From assembly GCA_021731325.1 (NCBI GenBank), contig JAKFXP010000027.1:1-5722 (forward strand): 5,722 nucleotides of DNA, in the 5' to 3' direction. Below, piece by piece: positions 1-5,412 of this stretch. Source of the stretch: Parcubacteria group bacterium. GTDB taxonomy: Bacteria; Patescibacteriota; Minisyncoccia; Phycocordibacterales; UBA12088. Position numbers and translations under genes: made by a program. The notes beneath the pieces are model-generated. The model was not told where the DNA came from. It was given only the letters and a program-made list of their open reading frames with translations, and did not search any database. Position 1 is the first letter of the stretch, and each line of letters opens with the position of its first letter.

Positions 1-99
1 AAGCACCATCAGTCGGTCAATATCAACCACAAGATGTTTTTTCTTTGCACCTGCCTTTATAAGTTCGATATTCTCTCTAATGAATTTGATGTCTAACAT
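1..99 (-). CDS. serS: Seryl-tRNA synthetase, N-terminal fragment
   Basis: This is the first 33 codons of a minus-strand gene that leaves the window at the left edge. The ATG is at 99-97 and the protein begins MLDIKFIRENIELIKAGAKK, followed by a stretch ending VDIDRLMVL. MLDIKFIREN is the hallmark start of bacterial SerS. The segment belongs to the N-terminal tRNA-binding domain, whose long antiparallel coiled coil holds the long variable arm of tRNA-Ser. The catalytic domain, with class II motifs 1-3, lies outside the window. SerS is a cytoplasmic homodimer that charges tRNA-Ser with serine using ATP. The ATG at 106-104 is out of frame and not usable. There is no clear Shine-Dalgarno sequence ahead of the start; the best purine stretch is a short AGG about 12 bases upstream. 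No T-box-like leader fits in the short upstream space. The family call is confident although only the N-terminus is visible. Confidence 0.9.
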   Translation of the reverse strand, partial: MLDIKFIRENIELIKAGAKKKHLVVDIDRLMVL

Positions 100-154
100 A
101 CAACATGGGTGCCTACGAGTACAACACGAATAATGGTTTGATGCACGGCCAAAC

Positions 155-160
155 AGTATA
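155..160 (-). promoter_or_regulatory. Possible -10 element for serS
   Basis: The minus strand reads TATACT here, five of six matches to the sigma70 -10 consensus. It would put the transcription start near 148 and leave a leader of about 50 bases before the serS ATG at 99. There is no recognisable -35: the hexamer at the 17-base spacing is ACGCGT, inside a palindrome, with only one match to TTGACA. There is no TGn extension either. It is offered only because serS needs a promoter in this divergent gap and this is the best -10-like sequence on that strand. Confidence 0.3.
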
Positions 161-175
161 GAAAATGTACCACAG

Positions 176-207
176 ATACGCGTATGCCGCATGTCCATGC
201 TGTGCAT
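176..207. promoter_or_regulatory. Cluster of short palindromes between divergent promoters
   Basis: Three dyads sit side by side. ATACGCGTAT at 176-185 is a perfect 10-bp palindrome. GCATG-TC-CATGC lies at 189-200, and ATGC-TGT-GCAT at 197-207. The last ends on the first base of the right-facing -35 hexamer at 207-212. The first covers the place where a -35 for serS would fall. Such a position suits an operator for one or both divergent genes, but no specific regulator can be named. Short palindromes also arise by chance in AT/GC-balanced sequence, so this is a suggestion only. Confidence 0.3.
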
Positions 208-235
208 TGACCAATTGCCATTTGTGTAGTATCAT
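207..235 (+). promoter_or_regulatory. Sigma70-type promoter of the 127-residue protein gene
   Basis: The -35 hexamer TTGACC (207-212) matches five of six consensus bases. A spacer of exactly 17 bases (213-229) follows, then the -10 hexamer TATCAT (230-235), also five of six. The predicted transcription start is near 242, giving a 5' leader of about 44 bases before the ATG at 286. It is the best promoter in the window and faces only the unknown gene. A perfect 12-bp palindrome begins about five bases after the predicted start. Confidence 0.75.
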
Positions 236-245
236 CCACACTGGA

Positions 246-257
246 ACAATCGATTGT
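246..257. promoter_or_regulatory. Perfect 12-bp palindrome just downstream of the predicted start site
   Basis: ACAATCGATTGT is its own reverse complement across all 12 bases. It lies at about +5 to +16 relative to the start predicted from the promoter at 207-235. In that position a bound dimeric repressor would block initiation or early elongation. A wider pair of 6-bp arms, TGTAGT (225-230) and ACTACA (260-265), is centred nearby at 245, also between the -10 element and the gene. A perfect palindrome has no loop, so it is more plausible as a protein site on DNA than as an RNA hairpin. The bound protein is unknown. Confidence 0.4.
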
Positions 258-272
258 ACACTACAACCAACT

Positions 273-278
273 GAGGAG
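273..278 (+). promoter_or_regulatory. Shine-Dalgarno sequence of the 127-residue protein gene
   Basis: GAGGAG lies seven bases ahead of the ATG at 286, which is near-ideal spacing for pairing with the 3' end of 16S rRNA. It fixes the start of the gene. It stands out because none of the other gene starts in the window (serS, dprA, rpoC) has a comparable site. Confidence 0.85.
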
Positions 279-285
279 ACCCTTC

Positions 286-669
286 ATGCATGACACAGGT
301 AGGCTAAACATCTTTAAACAACTCGCATCACTCGGTACACGAGTCGATAATACTGATACGTGGAGTATACTCACCAATCTTTCTACGCACCGGGTACCGG
401 AAGAAGATATACACCATATGTGGGTATGCGCAGAGCTTATTGGCAACCAATCCGATCGAAAACCAACAACCCGTATTGATCAGCTCATTCGCATTATTAT
501 CAATGAGGCACATGATTTGATGCATAATCCGCTCCATATTGCGATACCCGAAACCCTTGATTCTGAGGGGGTGGTACTAACGCTGGTGCGTCACTCTGCA
601 CAGACTACCTCATTGCAGATAACGCCACTTTCATCGATACCAATGGAACCCGTGCTCTTTTGGATCTAA
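286..669 (+). CDS. Unknown protein, 127 residues, in its own transcription unit
   Basis: I do not recognise this family. The protein begins MHDTGRLNIFKQLASLGTRV and ends EPVLFWI. It has no signal peptide, no hydrophobic stretch long enough to cross a membrane, and no zinc-finger or nucleotide-binding motif. It looks soluble and probably helical in the N-terminal two thirds: an amphipathic stretch at about 7-17, an acidic/His patch PEEDIHHMW at 38-46, and a likely helix at about 63-80 (RIDQLIRIIINEAHDLMH). The C-terminal third (about 95-127) looks more like beta strands. There are eight histidines, scattered rather than spaced like a known metal site. The reality of the gene rests on context. 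It has a strong promoter at 207-235, GAGGAG seven bases before the ATG, one uninterrupted frame and a terminator hairpin 24 bases after the stop. It lies between divergent serS and co-directional dprA, with no evidence that it is co-transcribed with either. Function is unassigned. Confidence 0.8.
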   Translation: MHDTGRLNIFKQLASLGTRVDNTDTWSILTNLSTHRVPEEDIHHMWVCAELIGNQSDRKPTTRIDQLIRIIINEAHDLMHNPLHIAIPETLDSEGVVLTLVRHSAQTTSLQITPLSSIPMEPVLFWI

Positions 670-692
670 CGTCAACACCTACACCGGTACTC

Positions 693-729
693 AATCCCCA
701 ATGCGCTTCTGCATTGGGGATTTCGTTCT
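693..729 (+). terminator. Intrinsic terminator of the 127-residue protein gene
   Basis: A perfect 12-bp stem (693-704 paired with 711-722) encloses a 6-base loop (GCTTCT). It includes a CCCC/GGGG core and is followed by a U-rich stretch, TTTCGTTCT, at 721-729. It begins 24 bases after the TAA at 667-669. The U tract is interrupted, so termination may be incomplete. It ends only 31 bases before the dprA ATG, so read-through could supply some dprA transcription. Confidence 0.8.
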
Positions 730-745
730 ACAGGCGGTATGGGTA

Positions 746-754
746 TGGTATTGT
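746..754 (+). promoter_or_regulatory. Possible extended -10 for a leaderless dprA transcript
   Basis: TGGTATTGT fits the extended -10 pattern TGn followed by a TATNNT hexamer (749-754). The usual seven-base step from the last base of the hexamer puts the transcription start exactly on the A of the dprA ATG at 761. The -35 region at the matching spacing (TTCTAC, 726-731) is poor. The reading is attractive because dprA has no Shine-Dalgarno sequence and an upstream terminator separates it from the previous gene. The motif is short, though, and could be chance. Confidence 0.3.
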
Positions 755-760
755 GGTGCA

Positions 761-1624
761 ATGCCTGCTCGCTTTCCCACCCCCACCAAACTCAAGGTGA
801 CGGATTTTCCACCGCTTATACGAGAAATCACCGACCCGCCCAGTCAGTTGTATCTCCGGGGCGAGTACCCAGACCCATCATTACATTTCCTCACCGTCAT
901 CGGATCTCGTACGTACACGGAGTACGGCAAACATATGTGCACCACGCTGATTCATGGTCTTGCAGGGTACCCTATCGTCATTGTGTCGGGACTGGCGTTG
1001 GGTATTGATGGCATCGCACACCATGCGGCACTTGCGGCGGGCTTGCGTACCGTTGCGGTACCGGGCTCAGGACTTGACGAACGAGTACTGTACCCTGCCA
1101 CTCACCGAGGACTCGCTCATCGTATCGTGGAGTCAGGGGGCGCACTCATTTCAGAACTTGACCCCATGGAACAACCCCGTCAGTGGACGTTTCCACGGCG
1201 AAATCGCATTATGGTTGGATTATCCCATGCAGTGCTTGTTATCGAGGCTGAAATCCCCTCGGGCACCCTCATCACTAGCCGACTTGCCGCCGAATATAAC
1301 CGGGATGTCCTCGCCGTACCGGGACCAATACAAAGCACCACCTCCCGCGGACCTCACATGCTCATCAAACGGGGCGCCGCTCTTATTGAATCAAGTGCGG
1401 ATATTATCGAAGCACTCCATGTGGATACGCACATACCTCGCAGGCTTGATGTCGACCTCTCAACGGACGAACGTGCATTGCTCGCGGTACTGACCACCCC
1501 TTGCTCACGAGACACGTTACGTATACTCACCCAGCAATCAGCGTCATCCGTTAATATACTGCTCGCGTCCCTTGAGCTCAAAGGAGTGATTGTGGAGCGA
1601 ATGGGATTAATTGAGCGGATATAA
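761..1624 (+). CDS. dprA: DNA-processing protein DprA
   Basis: DprA binds incoming single-stranded DNA during natural transformation and loads RecA on it in the cytoplasm. The 287-residue protein shows the family's Rossmann-like core: TVIGSRTYTEYG at 45-56, SGLALGIDGIAHHAAL at 76-91, VPGSGLDERVLYP at 100-112, the signature FPRRNRIMVGLS at 144-155, SGTLITSRLA at 167-176 and AVPGPIQSTTSRG at 185-197. Residues about 234-287 form the C-terminal winged-helix domain (LLASLELKGVIVER is typical). The N-terminal SAM domain of longer DprAs is absent; the protein starts almost at the conserved FPPLIREITDPP (16-27). I chose ATG 761 over in-frame ATG 701, because 701 lies inside the preceding terminator hairpin and its 20 extra residues match nothing in the family. 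No Shine-Dalgarno sequence is visible. The stop overlaps the shared terminator hairpin. Competence genes are known to persist in otherwise reduced genomes such as Patescibacteria. Confidence 0.95.
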   Translation: MPARFPTPTKLKVTDFPPLIREITDPPSQLYLRGEYPDPSLHFLTVIGSRTYTEYGKHMCTTLIHGLAGYPIVIVSGLALGIDGIAHHAALAAGLRTVAVPGSGLDERVLYPATHRGLAHRIVESGGALISELDPMEQPRQWTFPRRNRIMVGLSHAVLVIEAEIPSGTLITSRLAAEYNRDVLAVPGPIQSTTSRGPHMLIKRGAALIESSADIIEALHVDTHIPRRLDVDLSTDERALLAVLTTPCSRDTLRILTQQSASSVNILLASLELKGVIVERMGLIERI

Positions 1625-1652
1625 CAACACCCCGTCAAAACGGGGTGTTGTT
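1623..1652. terminator. Shared bidirectional hairpin between dprA and rpoC
   Basis: A perfect 12-bp stem (1623-1634 with 1641-1652) closes a 6-base loop (TCAAAA). The arms are AACAACACCCCG and its exact complement. The left arm includes the last two bases of the dprA stop codon (TAA at 1622-1624), and the right arm ends 27 bases before the rpoC stop. Each 3' arm ends in the U-rich TGTTGTT, but neither strand has a long U run after the stem; the minus-strand continuation is slightly more A/T-rich. It most likely terminates both convergent transcripts and may also stabilise their 3' ends. Confidence 0.7.
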
Positions 1653-1679
1653 GGACTTTCTGAGACCAGTACGTGATGG

Positions 1680-4600
1680 TTATTCAAGATCTTGCGCGGT
1701 GACCACAACACCACTCACGCTTTCACGTACCTCTACCTCCTGCTCCGCATGGCGGAACGTATCTTGCAATGCAACGATACGGTCGTACTTACGTGAGCCC
1801 TTATACCCGGTACCTGCGGGAATAAGGCGTCCAATAATAACATTTTCCTTAAGGCCTCGAAGTGAATCAACGGTACCACGCATTGCGTTATTGATTAACA
1901 CGCGAGTGGTATTTTGGAAACTCGATGCAGAAAGCCAACTCTTACGGGTCAAAGACACTTCCATGATACCCAAGAGATTGATTTCTCCAACGGCCGCTTC
2001 ACCACCGGTCGAGGTTGCTACCTCATTCATCTCTGAAAACTCCCATTCTTCGACCACATCCCCCACAGCAAAGGCCGTGTCACCCGCATTGCGAATCTTG
2101 CGGCGAGAGAACATCTGTCGAATGATGACCTCCATATGCTTGCGACTAATCGTCACGCCCTGCAACTCATAAATCTTGCTGGTCTGCACGATGATGTAGT
2201 CCTGTGTTTTTTCACGGCCTGCATACTTAAAGAGTTCGGCAAGATCAGCTGATCCATCGGAAAGAAAATCTCCCTTCTCCACAGTCTGTCCCTCTTTTAC
2301 CACCAATGAACGGGGGTAATACACGGAAATTTCGATAACCTTGCCTTTCTTTACGGCACCTTCGTCAGGAAGAATAGTTACCACTTTTTCATTACCGAGG
2401 TTCTTGATATCAGAGATTACTCCCGATACCGTTGCGAGTGAAGCGGGGTTTTTGGGGATACGGCGCTCAAACACCTCCTCAACGCGAGGAAGACCCTGCA
2501 CCACGTCGCCACCTGCTGCTGCTGCACCTCCGGCATGTTTCGTATTCATGGTCAGCTGGGTGCCCGGCTCACCAATGGCCTGTGCAGCAACGGTGCCCAC
2601 CGCCTCGCCGAGGTCAACAAGCTCCCAGCGAGTCACGTCTGCGCCATAGCAGTGTTGGCAGATACCGTAGGTGAGCTTACAGGTTAATGGTGAACGTACC
2701 CACGCTTCTTCGATACCCGACTCCTCGATACGCAATGCGTCGGGCTGGGTGAGAAATGCGCCTTTGGGGAACATCACCTTCCCTTCTGCATCCACAACAT
2801 CTTTGGAGAGGAATCGCCCGCGAACTGCTTTGGACATATCCGCATCAATACCGAACGCATTGAGACGTCCAATCTTTACTCCCTCACTCGTACCACACTC
2901 CTCTGCAGTAATGATCGCATCCTGCGCAACGTCGAAGAGTTTTCGCGTAAGGTATCCTGCACGCGCGGTGTTGAGTGCGGTATCGGCAAGACCTGAGCGA
3001 CTACCGTGAGTTGTCGTAAAGTACTCGATTGGCGTAAGTCCTTCTCGGTACGACGCGATAATCGGGAATTCGATCGTCTCACGTGCCGTGTTCTGAATAA
3101 GACCTTTCATACCCGCCATCTGCGTCAACTGACCCATGGAACCTCGGGCACCAGAGATAACGAGATCGTGCACCGGACCCTGTGGGTCAATCATGTTTGG
3201 AATTGCTTTTTCAATTTCGCTTTTTGCTTTGTGCCACACCTCAATGACCAAGCGTCGCTTTTCGATGCGGGACAAGAGACCCTGCTCAAACTGACTGTGA
3301 ATGAGTGCAATGTCTTCTTTTGCCTTTGCAATAATACCCTCCTTTTCTGGTGGCGTCTGCAAATCATCCAAAGACCAGGTTACTCCTGAACGAGTTGCAT
3401 AGAAGAAACCGAAGTTTTTGATCTTGTCGACGATAGCGGGAATATTTTCGAGTGAATAGTGATCAATGAGATCATTGACGAGCTTCACGAGCGAACTCTT
3501 TTTCATGACATCGTTCATGAAAGGATAGTCTTTTGGAAGTACGGAGTTAAAAAGAAGGCGACCAACCGTTGTCTCGAATACCTTACCGCTAAACTCACCG
3601 TATTTTTCTGTATCGGTACCAAGAACTTTTACCTTGGAACGAAAACCAACCACTCCATAATCGTACGCACTAATTGCCTCGTTTGGACTTGAGAAGTATT
3701 TACCTTCGCCTAGACCTCCCGGGACGTCTTTGGTCATCCAGTAACAACCGAGCACGATATCCTGCGTCATCGCCACTACTGGTTCACCGTTACCCGGCTT
3801 CAAAATGTTGTGCTCTGCACTCATGATCGTACGTGCCTCCATCTGCGCTTCAGCTGAAAGAGGGACGTGTACGGCCATCTGGTCACCGTCGAAGTCTGCG
3901 TTGAAAGCAGGACACACAAGTGGGTGAATACGGATTGCATTACCTTCAATCAAGACCGGGCGAAATGCCTGAATGCCGAGACGGTGCAATGTTGGTGCAC
4001 GGTTGAGGAGTACGTACTTGTCTTTGGTTACCTCCTCAAGAATTGCCCATACCTCGGGGGTCGCCTCTTCAATGAGTCGGCCTGCACCGCGGATATTAAA
4101 GGCAAGTTCTCGTTCAAGAATTTTTGCAATAATGAAGGGGCGGAACAGCTCAAGTGCCATGTGCTTGGGAAGACCGCATTGATCAAGGGTGAGCTCCGGC
4201 CCCACCACAATCACTGAACGTCCTGAGTAATCAACGCGCTTTCCGAGCAAGTTTTGGCGGAAGTATCCCTGCTTACCCTTCAGGTAATCGGAAAGTGATT
4301 TGAGGGGGCGACGCTGAGCAATATTCATGGCACCACTCTGCGCATTGCCGTGACGAATCGAGTTGTCGAGAAGAGCGTCTACCGCTTCCTGCAAGATGCG
4401 CTTTTCGTTGCGCAAAATAACTTCCGGTGCATGAATCTCAATCAGCTTGCGCAAACGATTGTTACGATTGATCACACGACGGTAGAGGTCATTGGCATCC
4501 GAGCTTGCGTGTCGCCCTCCTTCGAGTACGACCATAGGACGTAGTGCGGGAGGAGATACCGGAAGTACCGTGAGGAACATCCACTCGGGACGCTGTTTAG

Positions 4601-5393
4601 ACCGGCGCAATTGCTGTACCAGCGCAAGGCGTTTGTTGAGTTTTACCTTGTCGGTTGCGCTTGCTTTGTCGCGTATGACGACAAGATCTTCGGCTAATTT
4701 GTCGAGATCAAACTGCTTAAATATTTCATAAATCGCTTCTGCCCCAATCGATGCTTCGAACACCGTACTGTATTTGACTGAATAGGTGTGATAGAGCTGT
4801 TCATCGATGATTTTGCCGGGAATGAGTCCGGTCACTTCTGCCTTCACTTCGCTTAAACGATCCTTAAGACGCTTGCGCTCGTCTTCTGTTGCCGCGCTTT
4901 TTGACTTTGCTTTGAACTCAGAATCAATCTCAGAAACAACGCGGGCACGTTCTGCCTCGTCAACTTTCGTTATGATGTAACTCGCAAAGTACACCACCTT
5001 CTCTACCTCAGCTGCGGTAATACCGAGCAAAGTGGAAATACGGGAAGGAATACTGCGAAGGAACCAAATGTGTGCAACCGGACTTGCAAGTTCGATGTGG
5101 CCACAGCGTTCGCGACGCACGACGTTACGGGTAATCTCGACGCCGCACCGATCACAGACGATACCCTTGTAGCGAATACCCTTGTATTTGCCGCAAAAAC
5201 ACTCGAAGTCGCGGGTTGGGCCGAATATCTTTTCATCGAAAAGACCGCTCTTCTCGGCACGTTGCGTACGGTAGTTGATTGTCTCGGGCTTGGTCACCTC
5301 GCCGTACGACCATTCTTGGATACGCTGCGGGCTAGCGATGCGAATCGAAATCGAATCGAAATCGTCTGCGTGAATGTTTTTTGTGTCTCGCAT
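1680..5393 (-). CDS. rpoC: DNA-directed RNA polymerase subunit beta'
   Basis: RpoC is the largest core polymerase subunit and carries the catalytic magnesium site. The 1237-residue protein is complete. In order it has zinc-binding domain 1 (C65, C67, C80, C83), a charged helical segment at about 144-190, the clamp helices that bind sigma (about 304-348), NRAPTLHRLGIQAF at 464-477, and the catalytic NADFDGDQMAVHVP at 498-511 with D500, D502 and D504. Then come MAGMKGLIQ (759-767), the bridge helix (about 786-819), second-zinc-site cysteines C833, C905, C912 and C915, the trigger loop (about 935-970), and a normal C-terminus (GLKENVIIGRLIPAGTGY). There is no large trigger-loop insertion of the E. 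coli type. The length is near that of B. subtilis RpoC (about 1200). Oddities are MNTKH instead of MRTFH at 949-953 and IEGNAI where K or R usually replaces N485. ATG 5393 is chosen because homology begins there; TTG 5453, ATG 5450 and ATG 5429 lie inside rpoB. No Shine-Dalgarno sequence is seen, and rpoB upstream suggests operon expression. Confidence 0.98.
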   Translation of the reverse strand: MRDTKNIHADDFDSISIRIASPQRIQEWSYGEVTKPETINYRTQRAEKSGLFDEKIFGPTRDFECFCGKYKGIRYKGIVCDRCGVEITRNVVRRERCGHIELASPVAHIWFLRSIPSRISTLLGITAAEVEKVVYFASYIITKVDEAERARVVSEIDSEFKAKSKSAATEDERKRLKDRLSEVKAEVTGLIPGKIIDEQLYHTYSVKYSTVFEASIGAEAIYEIFKQFDLDKLAEDLVVIRDKASATDKVKLNKRLALVQQLRRSKQRPEWMFLTVLPVSPPALRPMVVLEGGRHASSDANDLYRRVINRNNRLRKLIEIHAPEVILRNEKRILQEAVDALLDNSIRHGNAQSGAMNIAQRRPLKSLSDYLKGKQGYFRQNLLGKRVDYSGRSVIVVGPELTLDQCGLPKHMALELFRPFIIAKILERELAFNIRGAGRLIEEATPEVWAILEEVTKDKYVLLNRAPTLHRLGIQAFRPVLIEGNAIRIHPLVCPAFNADFDGDQMAVHVPLSAEAQMEARTIMSAEHNILKPGNGEPVVAMTQDIVLGCYWMTKDVPGGLGEGKYFSSPNEAISAYDYGVVGFRSKVKVLGTDTEKYGEFSGKVFETTVGRLLFNSVLPKDYPFMNDVMKKSSLVKLVNDLIDHYSLENIPAIVDKIKNFGFFYATRSGVTWSLDDLQTPPEKEGIIAKAKEDIALIHSQFEQGLLSRIEKRRLVIEVWHKAKSEIEKAIPNMIDPQGPVHDLVISGARGSMGQLTQMAGMKGLIQNTARETIEFPIIASYREGLTPIEYFTTTHGSRSGLADTALNTARAGYLTRKLFDVAQDAIITAEECGTSEGVKIGRLNAFGIDADMSKAVRGRFLSKDVVDAEGKVMFPKGAFLTQPDALRIEESGIEEAWVRSPLTCKLTYGICQHCYGADVTRWELVDLGEAVGTVAAQAIGEPGTQLTMNTKHAGGAAAAGGDVVQGLPRVEEVFERRIPKNPASLATVSGVISDIKNLGNEKVVTILPDEGAVKKGKVIEISVYYPRSLVVKEGQTVEKGDFLSDGSADLAELFKYAGREKTQDYIIVQTSKIYELQGVTISRKHMEVIIRQMFSRRKIRNAGDTAFAVGDVVEEWEFSEMNEVATSTGGEAAVGEINLLGIMEVSLTRKSWLSASSFQNTTRVLINNAMRGTVDSLRGLKENVIIGRLIPAGTGYKGSRKYDRIVALQDTFRHAEQEVEVRESVSGVVVTAQDLE
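2514..2525 (-). repeat. GCA triplet repeat (four units) in the rpoC trigger loop
   Basis: On the coding strand four GCA codons run in a row and encode A957-A960 within the sequence HAGGAAAAGGDVV, just after trigger-loop H953. The tract is in frame, so a slip by whole units would change the alanine count without breaking the gene. Four units is short and may simply reflect codon choice. Confidence 0.6.
5342..5363 (-). repeat. 11-bp tandem duplication near the start of rpoC
   Basis: The 11-base unit GAATCGAAATC (plus-strand reading) occurs twice with no gap, at 5342-5352 and 5353-5363. It falls in codons 11-18 of rpoC and encodes DFDSISIR. The unit is not a multiple of three, so each copy is read in a different frame, and gain or loss of one copy would shift the frame of an essential gene. 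The encoded pattern resembles the usual FDxIxIxIASP start of RpoC, so the repeat is probably a by-product of codon choice. Confidence 0.6.
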
Positions 5394-5412
5394 GGTAGTT
5401 GGGAAAGCCCGA

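Noticed and set aside
100..285. A small RNA, riboswitch or T-box in the divergent intergenic region
   Set aside because: The leaders predicted for both genes are only about 45-50 bases, I see no T-box or riboswitch core, and the palindromes are too short or lack loops. The DNA reads better as promoters and possible operators.
261..537. Minus-strand open frames at 261-446 and 328-537
   Set aside because: They lie antisense to the 127-residue gene, which has a promoter, Shine-Dalgarno sequence and terminator on the plus strand. The antisense frames have none.
701..760. An upstream in-frame ATG that would lengthen DprA by 20 residues
   Set aside because: The ATG is inside the terminator stem at 693-722, has no ribosome binding site, and the extra residues (MRFCIGDFVLQAV...) match nothing in the family. 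Homology begins just after ATG 761.
739..1638. Open frames at 739-1008 (+), 954-1493 (+) and 1354-1638 (-)
   Set aside because: They overlap dprA in other frames, have no ribosome binding sites, and encode low-complexity or unrecognisable proteins. The dprA frame explains the region.
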